A stretch of 64,000 nucleotides of DNA from JBFLXR01 sp040757065 (GTDB taxonomy: Bacteria; Pseudomonadota; Gammaproteobacteria; Burkholderiales; Gallionellaceae). The DNA is taken from the NCBI GenBank assembly GCA_040757065.1, contig JBFLXR010000002.1, forward strand, positions 1-64,000, read 5' to 3'. The notes beneath the pieces were generated by a model. That model was not told the DNA's origin and did not search any database. It saw only the letters and a program-made list of their open reading frames with translations. A program made the translations under genes and the position numbers. Within the stretch, counting starts at the first letter, position 1. The number at the start of each line of letters is the position of its first letter. Below, piece after piece: positions 17,504-26,284 of the stretch.

Positions 17504-20260
17504 ATGGAACTCGCAAAAAGTTTTGAACCGCAAGAAATCGAAGCACGCTGGTATCCCAAGTGGGAAGAAGCCGGCTACTTCAAGGCCCGCATCGAGCACG
17601 ACAAGCCGGGCTACTGCATTATGCTCCCGCCGCCGAACGTCACCGGCACCTTGCACATGGGGCATGCTTTCCAACATACCCTGATGGATGCGCTGACCCG
17701 TTACCACCGCATGAAGGGCGATAACACCCTCTGGCAGCCGGGCACCGACCACGCAGGCATCGCCACGCAAATCGTGGTGGAGCGCCAGCTCGATGCGCAA
17801 GGTGTCACCCGCCACGATCTGGGACGCGACAAATTCCTGGAGAAGGTGTGGGAATGGAAAGAATACTCCGGCGGCACGATTACCCGTCAGATGCGCCGCC
17901 TCGGCACCTCGCCCGATTGGGAACGCGAACGCTTCACCATGGACGAAGGACTGTCGAAGGCTGTGGCCGAAGTTTTCGTCCGCCTGTATAACGAGGGGCT
18001 GATTTACCGGGGCAAGCGTCTGGTGAACTGGGATCCGGTGCTGGGTACTGCCGTATCCGACCTGGAAGTGATCTCGCAGGAAGAAGACGGCTCGCTGTGG
18101 CACATCGCCTACCCGCTGGAAATCGGCGTCGGCTCGCTGGTTGTGGCGACTACCCGCCCGGAAACGCTGCTCGGCGACGTGGCTGTAGCGGTGCATCCGG
18201 AAGATACGCGCTACAAGCACCTGATCGGTCAGCGCGTCAAACTGCCGCTAACCGACCGCAGCATTCCGATTATCGCCGATGAATATGTCGATCCGACCTT
18301 CGGCACTGGCTGTGTAAAAATCACGCCGGCACACGATTTCAACGACTATGCGGTTGGACAGCGCCATGCGCTGACGCCGATCGGCATTTTCACACTGGAA
18401 GCCAAGATCAACGAACAGGCCCCGGCCGCTTATCAAGGTCTGGACAGGTTCGAGGCACGCAAGCGCATTGTTGCCGATTTGGAAGCGCAAAACCTGCTGG
18501 TCGCCACCAAGCCGCACAAGCTGATGGTGCCGCGCGGTGACCGCACACATACCGTGATCGAACCGATGCTGACCGACCAATGGTTCGTCAAAATGGACGG
18601 CCTCGCGAAAGAAGGCTTGGATTGCGTCGCTTCCGGCGAAGTAAAGTTCGTGCCGGAAAACTGGGTCAATACCTACAACCAATGGCTCACCAACATTCAG
18701 GACTGGTGCATTTCGCGCCAACTGTGGTGGGGCCATCGCATTCCGGCCTGGTACGACGACAAGGGCAACCATTACGTCGCCCACACCGAAACCGATGCTG
18801 CGCGCATGGCGGCCGCCAAGGGTTATACCGGCCCGCTGCGCCGCGACGAAGACGTGCTGGACACATGGTTCTCTTCCGCGCTGTGGCCGTTCTCGACCCT
18901 CGGCTGGCCGGACAAAACCCCGGAACTGGATGCCTTCCTGCCGACCTCGGTGCTGGTCACCGGCTTCGACATCATCTTCTTCTGGGTTGCCCGCATGGTG
19001 ATGATGACCAAGCATTTCACCGGCAAGGTGCCGTTCCGCGAAGTCTACGTGACCGGCTTGGTGCGCGACCAGCATGGCCATAAGATGTCCAAATCCAAGG
19101 GCAACGTGCTCGATCCGCTCGATCTGATCGACGGTATCTCGCTGGAAGACTTGCTGGCGAAACGCACCAGCAACCTGATGAACCCGAAGCAAGCCGAGTC
19201 GATCGGCAATGCCACTAAGAAAGATTTTCCGCAAGGAATTCCGGCATTCGGCACTGACGCCGTGCGTTTCACCTTCGCCAGTCTTGCTTCGCATGGCCGC
19301 GACATCAAATTCGATTTTAAGCGCTGCGAAGGCTATCGCAATTTCTGCAACAAGCTGTGGAATGCCACCCGCTTCGTGTTGATGAATTGCGAAGGCAAAG
19401 ATGTCGGCCTCGACGAGTTGCTGCCGCTGGAATATTCGGTGGCGGACAAGTGGATGATCGCCCGTCTGCAACAAGCCGAAGCCGAAGTGGCCGAACATTT
19501 CGACCACTACCGCTTCGACATGGCAGCGCGCACAGTTTACGAACTGGTGTGGGATACCTACTGCGACTGGTATGTAGAACTCGCCAAGGTACAAATGAGC
19601 AACGGCAGCGAAGCCGCTCAACGTGCCACCCGCCGCACGCTGGTGCGCGTACTGGAAGCCACCCTGCGTCTGGCACACCCGATTATCCCCTTCATTACCG
19701 AAGAACTGTGGCAAATCGTCGGGCCGCTGGCGGGAAAATCGGGCAAGAGCATCATGCTGCAACCCTACCCGCAGCCCAGCCCCAGCCCGATGATGCGCGA
19801 TGCCGAAGCCGTGGCGCAAATCGGGCTGTTGCAAGAAATGGTTACCGCCTGCCGCAGCCTGCGTAGCGAGATGAACATCTCCCCGGCACAGCGCGTACCG
19901 CTGATTGCGGCGGGCGATGCCGCTACGCTGAACGCATTTGCGCCCTACCTGCAAGCGCTGGGCAAACTAAGCGATGTCGCGGTGGCAGATGCCCTGCCCG
20001 AAACCGACGCGGCGGTTGCCATCGTCGGCAACTTCAAGCTGATGCTGAAAATCGAAATTGATGTAGCCGCTGAACGCGAACGTCTGGACAAGGAAATCGC
20101 CCGTCTCGGCGGTGAAATCGCCAAAGCGCAAGGCAAATTGGGTAATGCCAGCTTTGTAGATCGGGCCCCGGCAGCCGTAGTAGAGCAGGAACGCAAGCGG
20201 CTGGAAGACTTCAGCGCCACGCTGACGCAACTGCAAGCCCAGCGCAAGAAGCTCGGCTAG
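17504..20260 (+). CDS. valS: valyl-tRNA synthetase
   Basis: Class I aminoacyl-tRNA synthetase charging tRNA-Val. From the ATG at 17504 (MELAKSFEPQEIEARWYPKW) it has 918 residues, normal for the family. The HIGH box is PPNVTGTLHMGHAF and the KMSKS box is HKMSKSKGN. An editing domain lies between them (about 190-330), followed by an anticodon-binding domain and a C-terminal coiled-coil arm (last 65 residues, rich in Glu, Arg and Lys). The reading frame is open 120 codons further upstream to an ATG coupled to holC, so a 1038-residue form is possible. A strong terminator follows, inside the convergent tusA gene. Confidence 0.95.
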   Translation: MELAKSFEPQEIEARWYPKWEEAGYFKARIEHDKPGYCIMLPPPNVTGTLHMGHAFQHTLMDALTRYHRMKGDNTLWQPGTDHAGIATQIVVERQLDAQGVTRHDLGRDKFLEKVWEWKEYSGGTITRQMRRLGTSPDWERERFTMDEGLSKAVAEVFVRLYNEGLIYRGKRLVNWDPVLGTAVSDLEVISQEEDGSLWHIAYPLEIGVGSLVVATTRPETLLGDVAVAVHPEDTRYKHLIGQRVKLPLTDRSIPIIADEYVDPTFGTGCVKITPAHDFNDYAVGQRHALTPIGIFTLEAKINEQAPAAYQGLDRFEARKRIVADLEAQNLLVATKPHKLMVPRGDRTHTVIEPMLTDQWFVKMDGLAKEGLDCVASGEVKFVPENWVNTYNQWLTNIQDWCISRQLWWGHRIPAWYDDKGNHYVAHTETDAARMAAAKGYTGPLRRDEDVLDTWFSSALWPFSTLGWPDKTPELDAFLPTSVLVTGFDIIFFWVARMVMMTKHFTGKVPFREVYVTGLVRDQHGHKMSKSKGNVLDPLDLIDGISLEDLLAKRTSNLMNPKQAESIGNATKKDFPQGIPAFGTDAVRFTFASLASHGRDIKFDFKRCEGYRNFCNKLWNATRFVLMNCEGKDVGLDELLPLEYSVADKWMIARLQQAEAEVAEHFDHYRFDMAARTVYELVWDTYCDWYVELAKVQMSNGSEAAQRATRRTLVRVLEATLRLAHPIIPFITEELWQIVGPLAGKSGKSIMLQPYPQPSPSPMMRDAEAVAQIGLLQEMVTACRSLRSEMNISPAQRVPLIAAGDAATLNAFAPYLQALGKLSDVAVADALPETDAAVAIVGNFKLMLKIEIDVAAERERLDKEIARLGGEIAKAQGKLGNASFVDRAPAAVVEQERKRLEDFSATLTQLQAQRKKLG

Positions 20261-20272
20261 GGTGTCAGCACA

Positions 20273-20506
20273 CTAGACTGAACGACGGCGAATATAAAAA
20301 ATATATTCGCCGTTTTCTTCTGCGCAACTCAGCAAGATGTTACCGGTCTGCTGGCAGAATGCATCGAAGTCCTCCGGCGACTTCGGATCGGTCGCGACGA
20401 TGCGCAACACCTGCCCGCCCTGCAACTGCGCCAGCGAGCGCTTGGCGCGCAGGATGGGCAAAGGGCAAGTCAGTTGACGCGCATCCAGTTCCAGATCGTA
20501 TTGCAT
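20273..20506 (-). CDS. tusA: TusA/SirA-like sulfur carrier protein
   Basis: Small sulfur-relay protein (77 residues) with the CPLP motif (DARQLTCPLPILRAKR), whose Cys carries persulfide sulfur. The fold is the IF3-C-like SirA type. It directly follows a rhodanese gene whose stop overlaps this ATG, so sulfur is probably passed from the rhodanese to this carrier for thiolation or sulfur oxidation; that transfer is inferred. The last 14 codons also encode the terminator hairpin of valS on the other strand. Confidence 0.88.
   Translation of the reverse strand: MQYDLELDARQLTCPLPILRAKRSLAQLQGGQVLRIVATDPKSPEDFDAFCQQTGNILLSCAEENGEYIFYIRRRSV
20284..20321 (+). terminator. valS terminator embedded in tusA coding sequence
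   Basis: Perfect 12-bp stem (20284-20295 with 20302-20313), an A6 loop, then TTTCTTCT. It lies wholly inside the 3' coding end of the convergent tusA gene. The minus strand has no T-run after the hairpin, so it terminates valS, not tusA. Confidence 0.8.
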
Positions 20507-20823
20507 CAGGCTTGCAGCGCACTGCCGGATTGAGCCCAGGCGGTAATGCCGCCCAGCAGGTTATACACTTCGGTGAACCCCTTGGCGCTGGCGAAAGCCG
20601 CCGCCTGCGCGGAACGCCCACCCATCTGACAGTAGAACACCACCGGCTCAGCCGCATTCAGCTCGTCGATTTTCATCGGCAACAGGTGCAAGGGCAACTT
20701 CTCCGCACCGGGAATATAGCCGCGCGCAATTTCCGCGTCGGTACGCACGTCCACCAGGCGCACCCCGCCCTGCGCCAGCTTAGCCTGCAATTCGATTACA
20801 TCGATATTTTTGAACCCATTCAT
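20506..20823 (-). CDS. single-domain rhodanese
   Basis: Thiosulfate sulfurtransferase-like protein of 105 residues. The active loop CQMGGRSAQAA (C-x4-R) near residue 65 carries the catalytic Cys. The start MNGFKNIDVIELQAKL follows GAGG by 8 bases; an in-frame start 10 codons upstream lacks that support. No signal peptide is seen, so it is cytoplasmic. Its stop and the tusA start overlap, forming a two-gene sulfur-transfer operon. Confidence 0.87.
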   Translation of the reverse strand: MNGFKNIDVIELQAKLAQGGVRLVDVRTDAEIARGYIPGAEKLPLHLLPMKIDELNAAEPVVFYCQMGGRSAQAAAFASAKGFTEVYNLLGGITAWAQSGSALQA

Positions 20824-20933
20824 GTTTTTCGCCTCTAATCCGCTTGCGAGCATACGCTCGAAAGGCGCGCATTTTCCAGATTTGTGCCGCGCTTGTCCAG
20901 CACGCAGCCTACATCTCAGGGTATCATAACAGC

Positions 20934-22367
20934 ATGAAGAAAACCGTTATCGCCTTACTTTCGCTCTTCGCCGGCATAGCCTGTGCAGACGGCTTGCCCG
21001 ACCTCGGGGATGCCTCGCAAGACACTTTGTCGCCTCAGATGGAACGCCAGATCGGCCAGCAAAGTTTATTCGAGATTCGCGCCGACAAGAGTTATCTCGA
21101 CGATGCCGAAGTCAACGATTACCTGAACCAGTTAGGCGACCAACTGGTGGCCTACAGCACCGAACCGGGACGCGATTTCGAATTCTTCGCCATCAACAAT
21201 AATGCGATTAACGCCTTCGCCCTGCCGGGCGGTTTCGTCGGCGTCAACACGGGATTGGTTTTAACCGCACAAAGCGAATCGGAACTAGCTTCGGTTATGG
21301 GCCATGAAATCGCGCACGTTACGCAGCATCACATCGCCCGCTTGATTTCCGGTCAGAAGTACGACACCGCCGCCTCTATCGCCGCCATGGCGCTGGCGCT
21401 GCTTGCTGCCCGTAGCAACCCGCAGGCCGCGCAAGCCGCCATGGTCGGGGTACAGGCAAATGCAATTCAGCGACAACTCGACTTCACCCGCTCCTACGAA
21501 CAGGAAGCCGACCGACTCGGCGTCACCATGCTGCAAAAAGCCGGGTTCGACCCGCATGCCATGCCGATTTTCTTCGAGCGCATGCAGCGCGCAACCCGCT
21601 TGCTGGACAACACCACGCTACCGACGTATCTGCGCACCCACCCTGTTACCAACGAGCGGATTGCCGATATCGGCAACCGGGTTCAGCAGATTCCCTATAA
21701 GCTGGTAGCCGATAGCTTGTCGTTCCATCTGGTACGCGCAAAGTTGCTCGCCATGCAGAAAACACCGCAAGAAGGCATCGCCTATTTCACCGCGGCGCTC
21801 GGCCCGCAACGTTTCGGCAACCAAACTGCGCAGCGCTACGGCTTGGTACTCGCATTGCTGCGCAATAACCAATCCGCGCAAGCCGCACAGGAATTTGTCC
21901 CGCTTGCCAAGCAAGCGCAACACAATCCGATGCTGCTGACGCTTTCCGGTCAACTGAAACGGTACGGAAAAGAAGATAAAAACCTGTTTGCCTTCTACCG
22001 GAATGCCACGCAAGCATTCCCGCACCACCGTGCGTTGCTGTACGACTATATCGCCCTCTTGCTGGATGCGAAACGACCGCAGGAAGCGTTGAAGTTACTG
22101 GAGGAAGAAAGCGCCAGCCATCCGAGCGACGTACGCCTCTACGAACTGCAGGCACGCACCTATGCCGCGATGAACAAGCTGAAAGAATCGCACCGCGCCC
22201 ATGCCTATGCGCTGATGTGGGACGGCAAGCTCGCCGCAGCGGTGGAACAGCTTGAAATCGCCAAACGCAACGGCACCGACTACCACCAAGACGCCGCCAT
22301 CGACAGCGAACTCAAACTACTGCGCGAAGTCTTACTGGCTCAACCGCAAAAAAGACGCGGCGGCTAA
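20934..22367 (+). CDS. bepA: BepA/YfgC-like periplasmic M48 metalloprotease with TPRs
   Basis: Signal peptide MKKTVIALLSLFAGIACA. The M48 zinc protease domain (about 40-270) contains HEIAHVTQHH (HExxH) and the third-ligand segment EQEADRLGVTML. The C-terminal half is tetratricopeptide-like (about 300-470). This architecture is that of BepA, which promotes or degrades outer-membrane protein assembly intermediates such as LptD at the BAM complex. The upstream region, shared with the divergent rhodanese, contains TATCAT about 15 bases before the start. Its stop overlaps the convergent glycosyltransferase stop by 3 bases. Confidence 0.9.
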   Translation: MKKTVIALLSLFAGIACADGLPDLGDASQDTLSPQMERQIGQQSLFEIRADKSYLDDAEVNDYLNQLGDQLVAYSTEPGRDFEFFAINNNAINAFALPGGFVGVNTGLVLTAQSESELASVMGHEIAHVTQHHIARLISGQKYDTAASIAAMALALLAARSNPQAAQAAMVGVQANAIQRQLDFTRSYEQEADRLGVTMLQKAGFDPHAMPIFFERMQRATRLLDNTTLPTYLRTHPVTNERIADIGNRVQQIPYKLVADSLSFHLVRAKLLAMQKTPQEGIAYFTAALGPQRFGNQTAQRYGLVLALLRNNQSAQAAQEFVPLAKQAQHNPMLLTLSGQLKRYGKEDKNLFAFYRNATQAFPHHRALLYDYIALLLDAKRPQEALKLLEEESASHPSDVRLYELQARTYAAMNKLKESHRAHAYALMWDGKLAAAVEQLEIAKRNGTDYHQDAAIDSELKLLREVLLAQPQKRRGG

Positions 22368-23980
22368 CGCAAGGGTGGCTCCGGCATTCCGGCCTTGTCG
22401 CAGCCCTTGCGGTTCAGTAGGCAGGTCACGGCATAATCCGTCACCGATTCTTTTTGCAGCCCCATTCCCTGATAGGCTTGCGCACGCCACCAGTAATGCC
22501 GCCAATTCGGTTTTTGCTTTTCATTATCGATCTGAATGGCCTGACTCAAGTTGTCCACCGCAGCCTGCCACTGCCCCGTTTGCAAGTATGCTGACCCCAG
22601 ATTTCCATACGCTTCCGGGAACCCCGGATATAGCGCGATCGAATGTTTCAAATCGGAAATCGCACACGAGAAGTTTAGAAACTTCATGCACTCCGTTCCC
22701 CGGTTATAGTAAATGCGGTAAGCGCCGATCGCATCGTTGCGCCCGTGCACGAGCTTCTCGGCATCGTCCCACAGCAGATAGGGATGCGAAAATGTTTCCA
22801 GCCTTTCGACCGAGATAGGGATATATGCAATAGTCAGCGCTGCCACCACGGAGTAGGCGACCCGGCGACGAACTGCCCCGGCAATCACAGGCAACACCGC
22901 CATCCCGCCTATCGCCCACAAATAGCTGCGGTACAACACGAAAGGCTCTTGGATGCGGACGGTTGCCAGTTCGGTTAAAAACATCACCCAAGGAAACAGC
23001 AAGGCAAAACCGACCAGCCCGGCCCTACCGCGCCGTAATAGCAAGCGCGCCGCAACCGCGCCGTATGCCAGAAACAGCACCGGGGCCAACCAATAAACCG
23101 AGGCAAAAGACTTGGCGAACGGTTCGCGCATATCGACCGACATCCAATCCGGGTTCGGCAACAACCATAATGCGCCGTACTTAAAGAACAACCAGCACTG
23201 CGTCAGCACGCTCATCGGATAGGGATACTCCACGCCCAAATCCTGCAACATGCTGCTCGCCTCTAACTCGTAGGCCGAACCGATCAGCCCTTTACGTTCC
23301 AACACCACGATTAATGCAATCGCCGCGCAAACAGCAAACACCCGCCAATTAGCCCGAACGCGCTGCCGCCAGTCGGGATGCAGCAAGCCCTCCAGCAGTA
23401 CAAAAGCCGCCGGCAGCATTAAGGCATGCTCTTTGGAGAATACCGCCAAGTAGTACAACACCACGCTCGCCCATGCCCATCGCCGCACCCCGGAGGCCGT
23501 GCCGCGCAGATAAGCTGCCATGGACAACACGGCGAACAGCGTCGCCATCAGGGTCGTACGCTGCACAAGGTAGCCGGCGGCATAAACGGCTACCGGATGT
23601 AGCCCGAACAACAATGCAGCAAAGAATACCGGACGGTGATACGTGTCCCGACGCTCTTCAGGCAGCACCGAGCGCAACAATGCGCACAAGAAGTAAAACA
23701 GGGAAAGCGTAACGGCGATGTGCAATATCAAATTGCCGATGCGGAACGGTATCAGCCCGAAACCGAAAATCTCGGCCGTCCATGCCAGACTTGCATAGGG
23801 TAACGACCTCAACAACCAAGGCCGCCAATCGTACCAGTCGAAGACGACTGAACGTCCGCCCTCATCCAGAATAAAAAAATACAGGTCGTCGAAGACTATC
23901 GGGTTTTCTAAAAACCAGCCGTATAAGGCGCCAACGAGCGATATTAAAAATAGCGGTTTCAGCCAATGCCCGATTGCCAT
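22364..23980 (-). CDS. TMTC-like GT-C membrane glycosyltransferase with TPRs, possible pilin O-glycosylase
   Basis: 538 residues. An N-terminal GT-C style membrane region has about ten helices. Its first periplasmic loop carries the acidic motif VFDDLYFF (residues about 29-36), and GLHPVAVYAAGYLVQRTTLM resembles the TMTC/DUF1736 region. The C-terminus (about 420-520) holds tetratricopeptide repeats (EAYGNLGSAYLQTGQWQAAV). Proteins of this design transfer sugars from lipid donors to protein Ser/Thr. It sits directly behind the pilin terminator on the same strand, so pilin is the likely substrate. That is inference from position; no experimentally known family name is certain. Confidence 0.7.
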   Translation of the reverse strand: MAIGHWLKPLFLISLVGALYGWFLENPIVFDDLYFFILDEGGRSVVFDWYDWRPWLLRSLPYASLAWTAEIFGFGLIPFRIGNLILHIAVTLSLFYFLCALLRSVLPEERRDTYHRPVFFAALLFGLHPVAVYAAGYLVQRTTLMATLFAVLSMAAYLRGTASGVRRWAWASVVLYYLAVFSKEHALMLPAAFVLLEGLLHPDWRQRVRANWRVFAVCAAIALIVVLERKGLIGSAYELEASSMLQDLGVEYPYPMSVLTQCWLFFKYGALWLLPNPDWMSVDMREPFAKSFASVYWLAPVLFLAYGAVAARLLLRRGRAGLVGFALLFPWVMFLTELATVRIQEPFVLYRSYLWAIGGMAVLPVIAGAVRRRVAYSVVAALTIAYIPISVERLETFSHPYLLWDDAEKLVHGRNDAIGAYRIYYNRGTECMKFLNFSCAISDLKHSIALYPGFPEAYGNLGSAYLQTGQWQAAVDNLSQAIQIDNEKQKPNWRHYWWRAQAYQGMGLQKESVTDYAVTCLLNRKGCDKAGMPEPPLR

Positions 23981-23992
23981 CGCATTCCCATA

Positions 23993-24021
23993 AAAACAAA
24001 AGCCCCTCGCGAGGAGGGGCT
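23993..24021 (-). terminator. pilin gene terminator
   Basis: On the minus strand an 8-bp perfect stem (24014-24021 with 24001-24008) and 5-base loop are followed by TTTTGTTTTT. It separates pilA from the glycosyltransferase gene. Confidence 0.85.
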
Positions 24022-24039
24022 GTTTAGATACAAACTTGA

Positions 24040-24447
24040 TTACTTACACAGGCCGGTGCTGATACAGCCGCTGCCTGTCGTCGCCCAAGTTACCGCACCG
24101 CTGTTATAGGTGGGCGTCAGCTTGTAGGTATCGGTCGCCACAATACCGCCAGCCGCATTCGGCGTAATGGTAATTACGCCATTGGTAACGGTAGCAGAGG
24201 CCACATAAGTGGTCGCCGGAATGGAAGAAGGAATGCCATAGGAACCCGCATCGCAACCGGTTACCGTACCCAGATCGGTCGCACAAACTTCCACTGCGGC
24301 CTTCAGGGATTGGGAAGCTTGAATCACTTCCGTGTATTTCGCTTTCTTGGTGTAGTTGCTGTAAGCCGGAATCGCTACGGCAGCCAGAATGCCGATAATC
24401 GCCACAACGATCATCAATTCGATCAGTGTAAAGCCTTTTTGCTTCAT
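24040..24447 (-). CDS. pilA: type IV major pilin
   Basis: Pilus subunit. The short leader MKQKG is followed by FTLIELMIVVAIIGILAAVA; prepilin peptidase cleaves before Phe, and Glu5 is present. Alpha1-N is hydrophobic, and a globular domain of about 100 residues follows. A C-terminal disulfide loop is formed by GCISTGLCK, and a second Cys pair lies in VCATDLGTVTGC. GGAGG is well placed before the ATG; an ORF 32 codons longer has no support. A sigma-54 promoter lies about 55 bases upstream. The downstream glycosyltransferase and the PilB-like ATPase nearby fit a pilus locus. Confidence 0.93.
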   Translation of the reverse strand: MKQKGFTLIELMIVVAIIGILAAVAIPAYSNYTKKAKYTEVIQASQSLKAAVEVCATDLGTVTGCDAGSYGIPSSIPATTYVASATVTNGVITITPNAAGGIVATDTYKLTPTYNSGAVTWATTGSGCISTGLCK

Positions 24448-24502
24448 GATGTTCCTCCGAGAGCGGTTAATAACAAACCCAGTGGGTGTGCGCATTGCAA
24501 GA

Positions 24503-24519
24503 TGCAGGTTGCGTGCCAG
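24503..24519 (-). promoter_or_regulatory. sigma-54 promoter of pilA
   Basis: On the minus strand CTGGCACG-N4-CTGCA matches the RpoN consensus YTGGCACG-N4-TTGCW with one change; the -24 GG and -12 GC are correctly spaced. An AT-rich stretch just upstream (24525-24570) could bind IHF. pilA genes are classically RpoN/PilR-dependent. Confidence 0.8.
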
Positions 24520-24621
24520 AATCGCAATAAAATATAAAAACATTTAAAATCATAAAACTATAATCGCACACCTTGGTTGCACGGACGAATCTTCGCAACC
24601 AATCTGACGCAAGACGCCAAA

Positions 24622-24644
24622 CGAGTGACGTTTTTCGTCACTCG
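24622..24644 (-). terminator. hairpin downstream of the HD-GYP gene
   Basis: Perfect 9-bp stem (24622-24630 with 24636-24644) and 5-base loop. On the minus strand it is followed only by TTTGG, so it is a weak intrinsic terminator or an mRNA 3' stabiliser. Confidence 0.55.
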
Positions 24645-24653
24645 CATATTAAA

Positions 24654-26282
24654 TTAGGGGGTATATCCGGGAATCTGCGTCAGGTCGACTTCGTCGATTT
24701 GTTCGGGACTCAGGAAACGACGCGCATACTCTAAATACACCCCTTGCCGGACAAAAATATCGAACAAGTCCGGATCGACATGACCGTTCAGCTTGAATTT
24801 ACCGAGAATATTTAGGGATTCGGAAAGCGTCTTTCCCTTCTTATAAGGGCGATCTCTGGCCGTCAACGCCTCGAAAATATCGGCAATACCCATCATGCGC
24901 GCCTGTACCGACATTTGTTCGCGCGACAAGCCGCGCGGATAACCCTTGCCATCCATGCGCTCATGGTGCCCGCCCGCGTATTCCGGCACATTCTTCAGGT
25001 GCTGCGGCCACGGCAACGATTCCAGCATCTTGATGGTAGTATCGATATGCCTATTGATAATCTCACGCTCAGCGGCAGTCAGCGTCCCCGCGCGTACGGT
25101 CAGATTTTCGATTTCGTTATCGGACAGGAAAGGCTGCTCTGCACCTTGTGCATCACGCCAGCGGTAACGCAGCGCAATCTGCCGAACGCGCTCGACCGCC
25201 TCGTCTGACATCCGCTCGCTGCCAATATTTACGGTATGCAAGAAAGCGCGATCCTCTTCGATCTCGCGCAAGCGCACTTCGAACCGCTCCTGCCATTGCA
25301 CTGCCCGCCTGCTTTCCGCACGCGAAGCCAACTCTCCGCGTAGCATTTCGATCTCGGCATCGCGCTTCACCACCTCGAAACGGGTATCAATCAGCGCGAT
25401 GCGGTCGAAAATAGTTTGCAGCTTGGTCGCCTTGTCCACCACATACACCGGCGTTGCCACTTTGCCGCAATCGTGCAACATGCTGGCGATTTTCAATTCG
25501 TAACGGTCTTTGTCGCTCATCGAGAACCGCGCGAATGGCCCGGTATCCGTCCGACTCACCGCTTCCGCCAGCATCATGGTCAGATCCGGCACCCGCTCGC
25601 AGTGTCGGCCAGTGTAGGGCGATTTGTCGTCGATGGCCGTGTTAATCAAGTTAACGAAGGACTCAAACAACTCTTCCAGTTGCTGTACCAGCTTGCGGTT
25701 CGTCAGTGCAATCGCAGCCTGCGAAGCCAGCGACTCGACCAGTCGCTGGTTTTGCGCCGAAAAACGCGTCGTACCGCCGGTTTCTTCGCTCTTGGCGTTG
25801 ATGAGCTGCAACACACCGATCACCTGGTTTTCATGATCGCGCATGGGCACTGTCAGGAATGACTGCGAACGGTAACCGCTCTTTTGGTCAAATTCCTTGG
25901 TGCCGGAGAAATCGTAGCCAGCCGCAATATAAGCATCCGGTATGTTCACCGTCTTGCCGCTCAGCGCAGCATGCGCCACCACCATGGTATGGTTCGGCGC
26001 GCCCTCTTCATCGAACAACGGCACCGGCGCAAAAGCAGAACGTTCCGCGGTTCCACCGCCGGGCGTAATACCGAGCGTATCGTTCAGGACGATTTCAAAA
26101 TGCAGCTCTTGATTTTCATTATCAACCAGATACAGCGTGCCGGCATCGGCGCGGGTTATCCGCTTAGCCGCCACCAAAATGGTCTCCAGCAATCGATGAA
26201 TGTTTTTTTCGCTGGAAAGCGCCGCACCGATACGGTTCAGCTCTTCCAGACGCGCCAACAGCGGATCGTCGTATTCTTCCAT
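24654..26282 (-). CDS. GAF-HD-GYP protein, cyclic di-GMP phosphodiesterase type
   Basis: A GAF sensor domain occupies about residues 20-200. The HD-GYP domain begins near 215 (SPYTGRHCERVPDLTMML), with the catalytic LHD at 269-271 and HHERMDGKGYP at 439-449. The gap between the two motifs is about 105 residues longer than in canonical HD-GYP domains. The insert, rich in Arg and Glu, is predicted helical. All core metal and substrate residues are present, so hydrolysis of c-di-GMP is likely. It is the last gene of a five-gene same-strand run, 2 bases after the ATPase gene. Nearby pilA suggests control of pili or surface behaviour. Confidence 0.85.
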   Translation of the reverse strand: MEEYDDPLLARLEELNRIGAALSSEKNIHRLLETILVAAKRITRADAGTLYLVDNENQELHFEIVLNDTLGITPGGGTAERSAFAPVPLFDEEGAPNHTMVVAHAALSGKTVNIPDAYIAAGYDFSGTKEFDQKSGYRSQSFLTVPMRDHENQVIGVLQLINAKSEETGGTTRFSAQNQRLVESLASQAAIALTNRKLVQQLEELFESFVNLINTAIDDKSPYTGRHCERVPDLTMMLAEAVSRTDTGPFARFSMSDKDRYELKIASMLHDCGKVATPVYVVDKATKLQTIFDRIALIDTRFEVVKRDAEIEMLRGELASRAESRRAVQWQERFEVRLREIEEDRAFLHTVNIGSERMSDEAVERVRQIALRYRWRDAQGAEQPFLSDNEIENLTVRAGTLTAAEREIINRHIDTTIKMLESLPWPQHLKNVPEYAGGHHERMDGKGYPRGLSREQMSVQARMMGIADIFEALTARDRPYKKGKTLSESLNILGKFKLNGHVDPDLFDIFVRQGVYLEYARRFLSPEQIDEVDLTQIPGYTP

Positions 26283-26284
26283 AC

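Noticed and set aside
18248..19954. 568-codon minus-strand frame opposite valS
   Set aside because: Mirror frame with mirror-type composition; no domain.
22340..22420. Possible hairpin CGCAAGGG with CCCTTGCG at the bepA and glycosyltransferase junction
   Set aside because: The loop is about 28 bases and there is no T-run on either side; too weak to call a terminator.
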